A DNA stretch of 64,000 bases. It comes from Sedimenticola selenatireducens DSM 17993. GTDB lineage: Bacteria > Pseudomonadota > Gammaproteobacteria > Chromatiales > Chromatiaceae. The stretch lies in contig NZ_KE386614.1 in the NCBI RefSeq assembly GCF_000428045.1, forward strand, positions 72,066 to 136,065, given 5' to 3'. Position 1 is the first letter of the stretch; every line of letters starts with the position of its first letter. A program made the translations under genes and the position numbers. Of the stretch, positions 9,860-20,376 are shown one piece after another. Under the pieces are notes generated by a model, which ran no database searches, was not told where the DNA came from, and saw nothing but the letters and a program-made list of their open reading frames with translations.

Positions 9860-10131
9860 CAGAGACTCATCACCACATCGTTATGATCGGTCAGATCGTA
9901 ATAGATGGCGTCCAGCTGGGCCTTGCTGGTGGCCTGAAAGGTAATGGTGACGGACAGGTATTTGCCGTTTTTGCTGGTCCGGCTGCGGCTGGCGTCGGGC
10001 GTCAGATCCGGGACGTGGACCGACACGATCTCCATCACCAGCGCCTCAAAATCGGTATGGCTGGAGAGGCCCATGGCCTTGACGGAGAATTCGCAGGGGA
10101 ATTCCAGCAGCGTATCTTTCTCTTGGTTCAT
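9859..10131 (-). CDS. ybeD: YbeD/DUF493 family protein
   Basis: A 90-residue ACT-like protein in the conserved position before lipB. Its sequence, with [12 protein letters not shown] near the N-terminus and [21 protein letters not shown] in the middle, fits DUF493. The family is implicated in lipoate metabolism or regulation mainly by gene neighbourhood; no enzyme activity is established. It ends on the lipB start codon, implying translational coupling. Confidence 0.93.
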   Translation of the reverse strand: MNQEKDTLLEFPCEFSVKAMGLSSHTDFEALVMEIVSVHVPDLTPDASRSRTSKNGKYLSVTITFQATSKAQLDAIYYDLTDHNDVVMSL

Positions 10132-10136
10132 GTCGC

Positions 10137-11045
10137 TCAGGATAGTATCCGGCCTGCCTGGAGCAGGGCCTTGTGTTCGCCGTAGAAGCCGGCCATACGG
10201 GTGTAAATGGGGCCGGGTGTGCCGTTTCCAACCGCTCTGCCGTCCAGTTCCACCACCGCCATCACCTCCTTGGTGGAACTGGTCACCCAGATCTCGTCGG
10301 CGCTGTCGAGCATCTGTTGGCTGATCTCTTTTTCACTGCAGGGCAGGGCGTGCTGTTGCGCCAGTTCCAGTACCAGGTCGCGGGTTATGCCGGGCAGCAG
10401 ATGGTCGCTTTTCGGCGGGGTGATGATCTCGCCCGCCAGGACGATGAACAGATTGCTGGTGGCCCCCTCGGTGGCGTAGCCATTGCGGACCAGGATCGCC
10501 TCGGCTGCGCCGTGCTCCATCGCCTCACCGCGCAGCAGAACATTGGCCAGCAGGGTAATGGCCTTGATGTCGCAGCGTAGCCAGCGGTTATCTTCCAGGG
10601 TGACGGCTTTGATACCCGTCGCCAGGGCGGCGGCATCGGGATACACCGCCGGCTGGGTCATGACGAAGACGGTTGGAGCAATGCCGGTGGGGATGGCGTG
10701 GTCCCGTTTTCCGGTGGAGCCGCGCGTGATCTGCAGATAGATAGACTGGTCTGCGCCCGGCAGTTGCCCGATAAGCCGCTGCAGGATTGCCTGCCACTGT
10801 GCACGGTCCAGGGGATTCTGCATACGGATGGCATGCAGGCTGTTATCCAGGCGTTGCAGGTGGTGTTCCAGCCTGAACAACCGCCCCCCGTAACAGGGGA
10901 TGACCTCATAGACCCCGTCGCCGAACAGAAATCCCCGGTCCATGACCGAGACCTTCCCCTCCTGGGGTGGCATAAAGTGCCCGTTGAGGTAGATTTCCGG
11001 TCGTGCCGCCTGCATTGTCTGGTCGTTCTCCCCTACTCCAGCCAT
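10137..11045 (-). CDS. dat: D-amino-acid aminotransferase-like class IV PLP enzyme
   Basis: A fold-type IV PLP aminotransferase. Visible features are the N-terminal YLNGHFMPPQEGKVSVMDRGFLFGDGVYE, typical of D-alanine aminotransferases, and the PLP lysine in RCDIKAITLL near residue 150. It lies between dacA and ybeD-lipB, the standard place for a Dat-like enzyme in this lineage, where it would interconvert D-Ala, D-Glu and 2-oxoacids. The start is uncertain: ATG 11045 overlaps dacA by 13 bases, while ATG 11015 (292 residues) has a GGGGAG upstream. Branched-chain or aminodeoxychorismate activity cannot be excluded. Confidence 0.85.
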   Translation of the reverse strand: MAGVGENDQTMQAARPEIYLNGHFMPPQEGKVSVMDRGFLFGDGVYEVIPCYGGRLFRLEHHLQRLDNSLHAIRMQNPLDRAQWQAILQRLIGQLPGADQSIYLQITRGSTGKRDHAIPTGIAPTVFVMTQPAVYPDAAALATGIKAVTLEDNRWLRCDIKAITLLANVLLRGEAMEHGAAEAILVRNGYATEGATSNLFIVLAGEIITPPKSDHLLPGITRDLVLELAQQHALPCSEKEISQQMLDSADEIWVTSSTKEVMAVVELDGRAVGNGTPGPIYTRMAGFYGEHKALLQAGRILS

Positions 11046-12187
11046 AACAGGACGGTATCCTTGGCGGTCTGCAGCAGCCCCCCCTCGGCGATCGGGTCCA
11101 GCGCCACCAGGTCGTCCTCTACAATGGTCTCTCCGGCCAGGGCAATATTGACCTTGCCCAGCGGTTGTCCCGAGCTCACCGGGGCAATGATTTTTGGTTC
11201 AATGCGCATGCCGGCATTCAGATTCTGGTACTGCCCCCGGGGAATGGTGATATAGAGGTCCCGGGTCAGCCCCAGACGAAGTTGTTCCTGGCTGCCCTTC
11301 CAGACCCGCGTGCTGGCCAGTTTTTCGCCGGCACCGTAGAGCCGGTGGGTCTCGAAGAAACGAAAGCCGTAATTGAGCAGGGATTGGCTCTCGCTGGCCC
11401 GGGCATCCTCGCTGCTGGTGCCCATCACCACCGAGATGAGACGCATGCCATCTTTTTTTGCCGATGCCACCAGACAGAAGCCCGCTGCCTCGGTATGGCC
11501 GGTTTTGACGCCGTCCACCGCGTCATCGCGCCACAGCAGCTTGTTGCGATTGTGCTGCTTGATGTTATTGAAGGTGAATTCCTTGGTGGCATACCACTGA
11601 TAGATATCCGGGAACTCCCGGATGGTGGCCCGGGTTACCCGGGCGATGTCCCGCGGTGTGGTGTAGTGCTGCTCATCCGGCAGTCCGGTGCTGTTGACGA
11701 AGTGAGTGTTTATCATTCCCAGACGCCGGGCGTGGTCATTCATCAGGTTGGCAAAGGTCTCTTCACTGCCGGCAATGTGTTCGGCCAGGGCAACGCTGGC
11801 GTCGTTGCCGGACTGGATGATCATGCCTTTAAGCAGATCCTCGAGGGCAATCTTTTTTCCGACCTCGATGAACATGCGTGACCCAGGGGTGCGCCAGGCT
11901 TTTTTGCTCACCAGCACCTGATCCTGCAGGGTGACCTGACCTGCCTGGATCTCTTTCATTACCACATAGGCGGTCATGATCTTGGTCAGGCTGGCCGGTT
12001 CAAGACGCTGTTCCGCATTGTTCTCTGCCAGTACATAGCCACTGTCAAAATCGATCAGCAGGTGACCGGTAGCCGCGACACCGGGAGGTGCAGGCACCGG
12101 GGCGGCGGTGACGGGCAGGACGAACAGGATGAGAAAGATAAGGCCGAAAAGGGTGAATAGATCAACTCTGGTGGTGCGTGCAAACAT
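11033..12187 (-). CDS. dacA: D-alanyl-D-alanine carboxypeptidase (PBP5/6 type)
   Basis: A low-molecular-mass penicillin-binding protein that trims the terminal D-Ala from peptidoglycan pentapeptides. After a hydrophobic signal sequence it shows all three active-site motifs: SLTK (nucleophile Ser), SGNDASVALAEH, and DGVKTGHTEAAG. A C-terminal beta-rich domain and an amphipathic tail (GLLQTAKDTVLLWLE) fit the PBP5 membrane anchor. At 384 residues it has standard length. It overlaps the following aminotransferase gene. Confidence 0.96.
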   Translation of the reverse strand: MFARTTRVDLFTLFGLIFLILFVLPVTAAPVPAPPGVAATGHLLIDFDSGYVLAENNAEQRLEPASLTKIMTAYVVMKEIQAGQVTLQDQVLVSKKAWRTPGSRMFIEVGKKIALEDLLKGMIIQSGNDASVALAEHIAGSEETFANLMNDHARRLGMINTHFVNSTGLPDEQHYTTPRDIARVTRATIREFPDIYQWYATKEFTFNNIKQHNRNKLLWRDDAVDGVKTGHTEAAGFCLVASAKKDGMRLISVVMGTSSEDARASESQSLLNYGFRFFETHRLYGAGEKLASTRVWKGSQEQLRLGLTRDLYITIPRGQYQNLNAGMRIEPKIIAPVSSGQPLGKVNIALAGETIVEDDLVALDPIAEGGLLQTAKDTVLLWLE

Positions 12188-12367
12188 GGTAATCCTTGTC
12201 AGTTACTTGAACCTGAAGCAGCTAGAGACAGCGCAAAACAGGCGAGGTTCTGTCAGTTATCGGCTTATTCTAACGCGAATGACCGGCCAAAACCGCTGCC
12301 GATAGTGGATAGGTGGTACGTCCCGGCCTGGAATAGCCGTTTCTGTGCACCACTTAACCCTGGGTCG
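12188..12367. other. Intergenic region upstream of dacA
   Basis: 180 bases separating rlpA from dacA on the same strand; the largest break in the mre-to-lip block, so dacA-dat-ybeD-lipBA-ydcF may have its own promoter here. No gene or clear terminator was seen. Confidence 0.45.
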
Positions 12368-13204
12368 TCAGTCGATGATCACCTGAGTCTCGACAATCCC
12401 CAGTCGGGGCAGGTTGAGACTCAGGCTGTCCACCTGTTCCACGCTGGCCAGGGGGCCGATCTGCACCCGAAACAGCGGTTGTCCCCGGTGATCGACCTGC
12501 TGGATACGCACTTTCTCGCCCAGCGAACTGGTCAGCCGCTGGCTCAGTTGATTGGCATTCTGGCGGCTGCTGAAGGCTCCGACCTGGATAAAGAGTCCGG
12601 GGGACGTCGGTACGCTGGCCTGTATCACCGGACTGGGTGCCGTTTGCACCGGTGGGGCGCCGGGATTGAGCGCCCGTACCTCCACCAGGCCGGTACCCTC
12701 GCCCAGGATGCCCAGCTTGGTTGCCGCCGCATAGGAGAGATCGATCAGTCGGTTGTCATGGAAAGGGCCGCGGTCATTCACCTTGACGATGGCGCTGCGC
12801 CCATTGCGCAGGTTGGTGACCTGGACATAGGTGGGTAGTGGCAGGCTCTTGTGGGCGGCCGTCATGGCATACATATCGTAGGGTTCGCCGCTACTGGTGG
12901 AGCGGCCGTGAAACTTGGTGCCATACCAGGAGGCGATACCCCGTTCCACGTAGCCCCGACTGCTTGGCAGGGTGTGGTAACGCTGGCCGAGCACAACATA
13001 GGAGTCCGGGTTGCCGCGCCGGCTTTTCGGCTCAACCCGTGGTGTGGCGTCCGCGATGGAATTGGGATCGAGTCGCCGGGCCGGTGCGCTGTCGCCGCTA
13101 TCGGGATAGCCGGGTGGCATGAGGGGGCGGACCGAACAGGCACTGAGTAAGGTGGCGCACGCCACGCCATAGAGCAGTGATTTTACCGGCATCGCGACGC
13201 TCAT
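12368..13204 (-). CDS. rlpA: Septal ring lipoprotein RlpA
   Basis: RlpA is an outer-membrane lipoprotein with lytic transglycosylase activity on denuded glycans in some species. The 278-residue protein has a lipobox LLSAC near residue 22, a double-psi beta-barrel domain with GIASWYGTKFHGRSTSSGE and VKVNDRGPFHDNRLIDLSY, and a C-terminal SPOR domain (FIQVGAFSSRQNANQLSQRL) that binds septal peptidoglycan. It overlaps the mltB stop codon by one base. Confidence 0.96.
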   Translation of the reverse strand: MSVAMPVKSLLYGVACATLLSACSVRPLMPPGYPDSGDSAPARRLDPNSIADATPRVEPKSRRGNPDSYVVLGQRYHTLPSSRGYVERGIASWYGTKFHGRSTSSGEPYDMYAMTAAHKSLPLPTYVQVTNLRNGRSAIVKVNDRGPFHDNRLIDLSYAAATKLGILGEGTGLVEVRALNPGAPPVQTAPSPVIQASVPTSPGLFIQVGAFSSRQNANQLSQRLTSSLGEKVRIQQVDHRGQPLFRVQIGPLASVEQVDSLSLNLPRLGIVETQVIID

Positions 13205-14208
13205 TAACTGGCTGATCCGTTCTTCAGTGCCAGTATTTCCTGGCTCAGCTGGTAAACCGCCATGGCGTAGAGGTTGCTATGGTTATAGCGGGTGATGACG
13301 TAGAAGTTATCCAGCCCCAGCCAGAACTCGGCGCCTTCGGCACCCTGAAGATGCAGCAGTGTTGCCTTGGCGTCAGTCGTGACCGGGGTGGGACCGGTGA
13401 CAATGCCGGCCTGCGCGAGATCGGCCAGTGGTTTGTCCGGTGGCGTGGCGCGCTGGGCAGGCTCGACATAGTAGGGGTGTCCCGGCTCGACTGCCCTGAC
13501 CGGCAGGGCAACGGCCTCCCCTTCACGCCAGTTGTGCTTGCTGAAATAGTTGGCCACGCTGCCGATCACATCGGCATCATTGCCCCAGATATCCCGCTTG
13601 CCGTCACCATCGAAATCAACCGCATAGCTGAGGTAGCTGGTGGGGATGAACTGGGGCGTGCCCATGGCACCTGCATAGGAGCCTACAGCCATGGCCGGTT
13701 CCATCCGTTCCTCCATGAGGATCTGCAGGAAGGCCTTCAGCTGACTACGTCCGAACTGGTAGCGTTTAGGGTAGTGATAAGCCTGGGTGTAGAGGGCGTC
13801 GAGTATGCTGATAGTACCGGGCCGTTTGCCGTAAAAGGTCTCAACGCCGATGATGGCGACAATGATCTCCGGGGGCACGCCGTAAATCGCCTGGGCCCGT
13901 TCCAGGGTCTCCCTGTGTTTTTCCCAATAGGCGACTCCCTCCTCGATCCGGTTCTGCTTTAAGAAGATCGGCCGGTAGGTCTTCCAGGTGTGAATGGTCT
14001 CAGCCGGGCGGTTGAGACTGTCTATGACCAGCTGGCTGCGGCTGGCGCCCTGCAGCAGTTCACGCAGCGTTTGCGTCGGGTATCCCTTCTCCGCCGCCAG
14101 ATCCTGGATCAGCTCCTCGACCTGGTCCGTCGGGGGCGCCGCCAGTACCGCCCCCTGCCAGTACAGCAGGGTCGCCAGAAAGCCGATTCTTGTCAGGGTG
14201 TTAACCAT
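13204..14208 (-). CDS. mltB: Membrane-bound lytic murein transglycosylase B
   Basis: MltB cleaves glycan strands of peptidoglycan to anhydromuropeptides. The catalytic glutamate is in the IIGVETFYGKRPG segment, followed by YAGAMGTPQFIPTSYL and VDFDGDGKRDIWGNDADVIGS, all hallmarks of the family. I place the start at ATG 14206-14208 because an AAGGAAC ribosome binding site precedes it and a signal peptide ending near AAPPTD follows; an upstream ATG at 14244 is also in frame. No lipobox cysteine is visible, so it may be a soluble or cleaved periplasmic form. Confidence 0.94.
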   Translation of the reverse strand: MVNTLTRIGFLATLLYWQGAVLAAPPTDQVEELIQDLAAEKGYPTQTLRELLQGASRSQLVIDSLNRPAETIHTWKTYRPIFLKQNRIEEGVAYWEKHRETLERAQAIYGVPPEIIVAIIGVETFYGKRPGTISILDALYTQAYHYPKRYQFGRSQLKAFLQILMEERMEPAMAVGSYAGAMGTPQFIPTSYLSYAVDFDGDGKRDIWGNDADVIGSVANYFSKHNWREGEAVALPVRAVEPGHPYYVEPAQRATPPDKPLADLAQAGIVTGPTPVTTDAKATLLHLQGAEGAEFWLGLDNFYVITRYNHSNLYAMAVYQLSQEILALKNGSAS

Positions 14209-14254
14209 GCCTTGTTCCTTTTGCGTTAACGCGGTTTCGTGCAATTGCCGCCCG

Positions 14255-15391
14255 TTATGTGGGCAGCAGCTTGCGATGTGTGTGTATGGACATCAGGATA
14301 CCGAACCCGGCCATAATGGTCACCAGTGAGGTGCCGCCGTAGCTGACCAGGGGGAGCGGTACGCCGACCACCGGCAGAATGCCACTGACCATGCCGGTAT
14401 TCACGAACAGGTAGACGAAGAAGACCATGGTGACGGCTCCGCCCAGCAGCCGGCTGAAGGTGTCCTGGGCCTGGGCGGCTATATAGAGGCCGCGCAGGAC
14501 GATCACCAGATAGAGCGCCAGCAACAACAGAATGCCGATGAATCCGAACTCTTCGGACAGAACGGCGAAGATGAAATCAGTGGTGCCCTCCGGCAGGAAC
14601 TCCAGGTAGGACTGGGTGCCGTTCAGCCAGCCCTTGCCATAGATCCCGCCGGAGCCGATGGCGATCTTGGACTGGATGATATGATATCCGGTACCCAATG
14701 GATCCCGCTCCGGATTGAGAAAGGTGAGGACTCGGTTACGCTGGTAGTCGCGCATGCCCCACTCCCAGAGGACCCAGGAGACCGGTATGGCGGTGAGGAT
14801 CATGCCGCCGATAAAGCGCCAGCTGAGTCCGGCGAGAAAAAGTACAAAAATCCCCGCGCTGGCAACCAGTAGTGACGTACCGAGATCGGGCTGGCGGGCG
14901 ATCAGCAGCACAGGAACCAGGATCATCACACCGGCAATGACCAGACGGTTCCAGCGCGGAGGCAGGGATTTCTCCGCCAGAAACCAGGCAATCATCATCG
15001 GCACTGCCAGTTTCACCAGTTCGGACGGTTGGAAGCGGAATAGTCCCAGGTTGAGCCATCGCTGAGCGCCCTTGCCGACCTGGCCGGCGACCAGCACGGC
15101 GATCAGCATCAGGATGCCGGCGGTAAACAGCCAGGGCGCCCAGCGGCGTAGCGTGGCGGGCGGCACCTGGGCGACCGCAACCATCACGGCGAACGCAACC
15201 CCCAGCCGGATCAACTGGCGTTCCATCACCGCCATGTCCTGGCCACTGGCACTGTACAGTACCAGCAGACCGAATCCGCACAGCAGGATCAGACCGGTGA
15301 GAAGCGGCAGGTCCAGATGCAGGTCCGCCAATAGCCCTTCGGCCCGGGTCGGGTTGGATTCTGGCAGGCCGCTCGGTTTGTAATGTGCCAT
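14255..15391 (-). CDS. rodA: Rod-shape-determining SEDS glycosyltransferase RodA
   Basis: RodA polymerises glycan strands during cell elongation together with PBP2. The 378-residue protein has about ten membrane segments and SEDS motifs such as LGLFRFQPSELVKLA, RQPDLGTSLLV, FLPEGTTDFIFAVLSEEFGF and the C-terminal VPLPLVSYGGTSLVT. It overlaps mrdA by one base (TAATG), so the polymerase and transpeptidase are translationally coupled. Confidence 0.97.
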   Translation of the reverse strand: MAHYKPSGLPESNPTRAEGLLADLHLDLPLLTGLILLCGFGLLVLYSASGQDMAVMERQLIRLGVAFAVMVAVAQVPPATLRRWAPWLFTAGILMLIAVLVAGQVGKGAQRWLNLGLFRFQPSELVKLAVPMMIAWFLAEKSLPPRWNRLVIAGVMILVPVLLIARQPDLGTSLLVASAGIFVLFLAGLSWRFIGGMILTAIPVSWVLWEWGMRDYQRNRVLTFLNPERDPLGTGYHIIQSKIAIGSGGIYGKGWLNGTQSYLEFLPEGTTDFIFAVLSEEFGFIGILLLLALYLVIVLRGLYIAAQAQDTFSRLLGGAVTMVFFVYLFVNTGMVSGILPVVGVPLPLVSYGGTSLVTIMAGFGILMSIHTHRKLLPT

Positions 15392-17235
15392 TAGCGGGTG
15401 TCCTGAAGCAGGTAACGGTCCATGATGGCCTTGGCGATGGGCGCCGCCACCGAGCCACCGTGACCGCCGTTTTCCACAATTACGGCGACCGCGATGCGCG
15501 GTGCGTCGGCCGGGGCAAAGGCGATAAAGAGGGCGTGATCGCGCATCTTTTTCTCCAGTTTTTCCTCTTCGTATTTCTCTTCCTGCTTGATGGTGAACAC
15601 CTGCGCGGTGCCGGTCTTGCCGGCAATGCGGTAATGCTCGTTGCGGATCAGCCGGGCGGTGCCGCGCACTCCCTCGGTGACCTGAATCATTGCTTCGACA
15701 ATGCTATCCCAATGGGACTCTGATTGCCGGGCAATCTGCTGCTGCTGGCTGACCGGCTGATCCCGCGGGTCCGGTTCACCGTTGCGGCGGATCGACTTGA
15801 CTATTCTGGGTCGTAGGCGGGAACCGCCGCTGGCTAGTGTTGCGGTGGCGCTGGCCAGTTGCAGTGGCGTGGTGAGGAAATAGCCCTGGCCGATGCCGGT
15901 GATGAGGGTTTCGCCCGGATACCAGGGCTGATTCTTGCTGCGCCGCTTCCACTCCCGGGAGGGCAGCAGTCCGCCCAGCTCGCCGGTGATGTCCACGCCG
16001 GTTTTCTCGCCGAATCCGAAGGGGGCAAGATATTCGGCCAGATTGTCTATGCCCATCTGCTGCGCCAGGTCGTAGTAGTAGACGTCGCAGGACTGGGCGA
16101 TGGCGTCGTAGATGTCGACGGCACCATGGCCAGCCTTTTTCCAGTCCCGGTACTTGTGGCTGTGGTTGGGTAGCTGGAAAAAACCGGGGCAGTAGTTTTT
16201 CCGGGTTGCAGTGATAACGCCGCTTTCCAGTCCCCCCAGGCCGATGAAGGGCTTGATGGTGGAGCCGGGCGGATACTGGCCGCGTATGGCGCGGTTGAAC
16301 AGCGGCTTCTCCTCCGAGTTCTGCAGGGCGTTATAGTCCGCAGAGGAGATGCCCTCCACGAACAGGTTGGGATCGAATCCCGGTTTGCTGACCATGGCCA
16401 GGATATCCCCGGTCTGCGGGTCGATGGCCACTGCCGCGCCGTTTTCCTCCCCGAATGACTCGATGGCAACGCGCTGCAGGGCCGAGTCCAGCGTCAGGTG
16501 CAGGTCCGCTCCCGGCTCCGGCGGCTTGCTTTCCAGTATCCGGATCACCCGCCCCAGTGCGTTGATCTCCACCTGCTGCAGTCCCACTTTGCCGTGCAGG
16601 GTCTCCTCGTAGTATTTTTCAATACCGTTTTTACCGATATGCGTGGTCCCCGAGTAACTGGAATTATCAATGGTCTGCAGTTCGCGTTTATTGATACGTC
16701 CGACATAACCGAGGATGTGCGCCGTCACATCCTTGAGTGGATAGTCCCGCAACAGCTTGGCCTGGATATCGACACCGGGAAAAAGATGCCGATTGACCGC
16801 AAAACGCGCCACTTCTTCATCACTCAGCTGGACGCGGATGGGAATGCTCTCGAAACGGCGCTGGTGGCTTTTCAGCCGGTTGAAGCGCTTGCGGTCGTTG
16901 TCACTGATGCTGATGAGCTTGCCCAGCTCCTGCAGTGTCCAGTCCAGGTCCTTGACCCGTTCCGGAGTGATCTCCAGGCTGTGGGTGGGGAGGTTCTGGG
17001 CCAGAACGACGCCGTTGCGATCATAGATCAGTCCTCTAGTTGGTGGCAGCGGCTCCACCTTCACCCGGTTATCCCGCGACAGGGTGGTGAAGTGGGCGTG
17101 ATCAATAATCTGCAGTTTGGCGAGATGCAGGATCAGCAGCAGCAACAGCAGCAGTATAATCAGGGTGGCGGTAATGGCGCGCGCCCGAAACAGACGGCTC
17201 TCGCGCAGGTAATCTTTCAGTGTGGCCTGATACAT
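15391..17235 (-). CDS. mrdA: Penicillin-binding protein 2 (elongation transpeptidase)
   Basis: The class B PBP that cross-links peptidoglycan for elongation. A single N-terminal membrane anchor (about residues 20-42) precedes the dimerisation domain with RGLIYDRNGVVLAQN. The transpeptidase motifs are STIK (within YPPGSTIKPF), SCD (within AQSCDVYYYD) and KTGTAQ. At 614 residues the length is typical. It lies 4 bases after mreD and is coupled to rodA. Confidence 0.97.
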   Translation of the reverse strand: MYQATLKDYLRESRLFRARAITATLIILLLLLLLILHLAKLQIIDHAHFTTLSRDNRVKVEPLPPTRGLIYDRNGVVLAQNLPTHSLEITPERVKDLDWTLQELGKLISISDNDRKRFNRLKSHQRRFESIPIRVQLSDEEVARFAVNRHLFPGVDIQAKLLRDYPLKDVTAHILGYVGRINKRELQTIDNSSYSGTTHIGKNGIEKYYEETLHGKVGLQQVEINALGRVIRILESKPPEPGADLHLTLDSALQRVAIESFGEENGAAVAIDPQTGDILAMVSKPGFDPNLFVEGISSADYNALQNSEEKPLFNRAIRGQYPPGSTIKPFIGLGGLESGVITATRKNYCPGFFQLPNHSHKYRDWKKAGHGAVDIYDAIAQSCDVYYYDLAQQMGIDNLAEYLAPFGFGEKTGVDITGELGGLLPSREWKRRSKNQPWYPGETLITGIGQGYFLTTPLQLASATATLASGGSRLRPRIVKSIRRNGEPDPRDQPVSQQQQIARQSESHWDSIVEAMIQVTEGVRGTARLIRNEHYRIAGKTGTAQVFTIKQEEKYEEEKLEKKMRDHALFIAFAPADAPRIAVAVIVENGGHGGSVAAPIAKAIMDRYLLQDTR

Positions 17236-17239
17236 GGGC

Positions 17240-17728
17240 TTAGCTGACCTGGAACTTGCGTCTCAGGTCGCGCAGCACGATGTAGATCCAGGGCCAGAGC
17301 AGCATGCCGATCAGCGGAGGGAACCAGTAGGAGAGCGGTGGTGTGGGCTGACCCACGGCGCCCATGACCCAAAGAGAGAGCAGTTTCTCCAGTAGCAGCA
17401 GTACCAGGATAGTCAGCGACTGTTGCCACAGGGGAAACAGGCGGATGCGCAGATGCATTTCGAAGGTGATATAGGCAATCAGCGCCAGCGACAGGGCGTG
17501 CTGACCCAGCAGGGTGCCGGAGAGCACGTCGACCACAATACCCACCAGCCAGCCGACGCCGACACCGACCCGCTGCGGCAATGCCATGGTCCAGTAGATC
17601 AGTACCAGCGTGTACCACTGCGGGCGCAGCATCTGGGCCCAGTCCGGCAGCGGCAGAATGGCCAGCAGCAGGGCGACGCAGAAGCTGATGATGATGACGG
17701 TGGTGCCGCTCCTCGGGGTCAGGGTCAT
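17240..17728 (-). CDS. mreD: Rod shape-determining protein MreD
   Basis: MreD is a small polytopic membrane protein of the elongasome. The 162-residue product has about five or six hydrophobic segments and motifs such as RPQWYTLVLIYWTMALPQRVGVG and DVLSGTLLGQHALSLAL that match the family. It overlaps mreC by four bases (ATGA). Confidence 0.95.
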   Translation of the reverse strand: MTLTPRSGTTVIIISFCVALLLAILPLPDWAQMLRPQWYTLVLIYWTMALPQRVGVGVGWLVGIVVDVLSGTLLGQHALSLALIAYITFEMHLRIRLFPLWQQSLTILVLLLLEKLLSLWVMGAVGQPTPPLSYWFPPLIGMLLWPWIYIVLRDLRRKFQVS

Positions 17729-18615
17729 GGCTCCTCCGGTGGCGGCTGTTCCGCGCTCTGCCCGGAATTGGCGTCGCTGTCGTCCCGGTCGGGAGGGGTC
17801 AAGGTCCAGACCAGCAGCGCCTCGCGGGCCCGCTCCAGGTGGGCGCTCGGCTGGGCCTTGATCAGGGCAAAGGGTTCGCCAGGCTCACGGCGGATCGAGG
17901 TGACGGTGGCAACCGGGTAACCGGAGGGGAAGCGGCCGCCCAGTCCGGAAGTGACCAGCAGATCGCCCACTTCTATATCGGCATTGTTCGGCAGGTTGGG
18001 CAGTTCCAGCTCATTGATGCGCCCGGTGCCGATGGCCACGGTACGCAGACCATTACGATTCACCTGGATCGGCAAGGCATGGCTGGCATCGGTGATCATC
18101 AGCACCGATGCGGTGAAGCGGTTGACGTGCACCACCTGGCCCATCACGGCATTGGCGTGCAGCACCGGCTGGCCTTTGTAGATGCCGGAGCTGGAGCCCT
18201 TGTTCAGCAGCACCAGCTGCCGGTACGGGTCCATGTCCACCGCGATCAGCTCGGCGATCAATACCCGGTCGCCGAGTTTGAACGAGGAGTCGAGCAGGTC
18301 GCGCAGACGCATATTCTCCGCTTCCAGGGCGGCCAGTTTCTGCTGTCTACCCTGCAGCAGCAGGTTCTCCCGGTGCAGTTCCCGGTTTTCTTCCTGCAGG
18401 CGGGTGCGGGTGGCGAAGGTCTCGGAGACCCAATAGCCGGCGGCGATGGGCAGGTTGGCCACAAATTGCAACGGATAGGTAAGGGTCGAAAGAATTGAGC
18501 GGACCGATTCCAGGTGATGCTGGCGGTGATCGACAATCATCAGGGCGAGCGATAGCACCACGGCGAGCAGCACGCGGATACTGATGGATGGACCTTGTGT
18601 AAAGATCGGCTTAAT
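17725..18615 (-). CDS. mreC: Rod shape-determining protein MreC, apparently with an ATT start
   Basis: MreC is a bitopic periplasmic scaffold linking MreB to the murein synthases. It has a membrane segment (LLAVVLSLALMIVD), a coiled coil around residues 75-115 and the beta-rich MreC core. The first conventional start is GTG 18573, but the frame stays open upstream, encoding (I)KPIFTQGPSISIR directly before it. E. coli MreC begins MKPIFSRGPS, so translation most likely starts at ATT 18613-18615, with an AGAGG site about 10 bases upstream, giving 296 residues. If GTG is used the cytoplasmic leader is lost. Confidence 0.93.
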   Translation of the reverse strand: MKPIFTQGPSISIRVLLAVVLSLALMIVDHRQHHLESVRSILSTLTYPLQFVANLPIAAGYWVSETFATRTRLQEENRELHRENLLLQGRQQKLAALEAENMRLRDLLDSSFKLGDRVLIAELIAVDMDPYRQLVLLNKGSSSGIYKGQPVLHANAVMGQVVHVNRFTASVLMITDASHALPIQVNRNGLRTVAIGTGRINELELPNLPNNADIEVGDLLVTSGLGGRFPSGYPVATVTSIRREPGEPFALIKAQPSAHLERAREALLVWTLTPPDRDDSDANSGQSAEQPPPEEP

Positions 18616-18658
18616 AGGGGATCAGCCTCTTTGCTTTCTGATCGGTGCCTGACGGCAA

Positions 18659-20039
<1,381 letters not shown>

Positions 20040-20327
20040 ATGTCGCTGGAAAGATCCGATGTTGAGAAAATTGCGCATCTGGCCCGACTTGCCGTGAGTG
20101 AGGATGAGCTGGATGCGGTCACTTCAGACCTGTCGAATATCCTGCACCTGGTGGCGCAGATGGACGCGGCCGACACCGCCGGGGTGGAGCCGATGGCCCA
20201 CCCGCTGCACATGGCGCAGCGCCTGCGCCCGGATGAGGTGAGCGAAACGGATCAGCGGGAGAAATTCCAGGCGATTGCCCCGTTGACCGAGGACGGGCTC
20301 TACCTGGTGCCCCGGGTGATAGAATAA
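20040..20327 (+). CDS. gatC: Asp-tRNA(Asn)/Glu-tRNA(Gln) amidotransferase subunit C
   Basis: GatC wraps around GatA and stabilises the GatCAB complex. The 95-residue protein matches the family: [35 protein letters not shown] at the N-terminus and a C-terminal YLVPRVIE. It is the first gene of a gatC-gatA-gatB unit. Confidence 0.96.
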   Translation: MSLERSDVEKIAHLARLAVSEDELDAVTSDLSNILHLVAQMDAADTAGVEPMAHPLHMAQRLRPDEVSETDQREKFQAIAPLTEDGLYLVPRVIE

Positions 20328-20376
20328 ACAGTGTCGCCGATCTCGGGAGACTGAAAGATTTTGATGGGTAGAGTGC

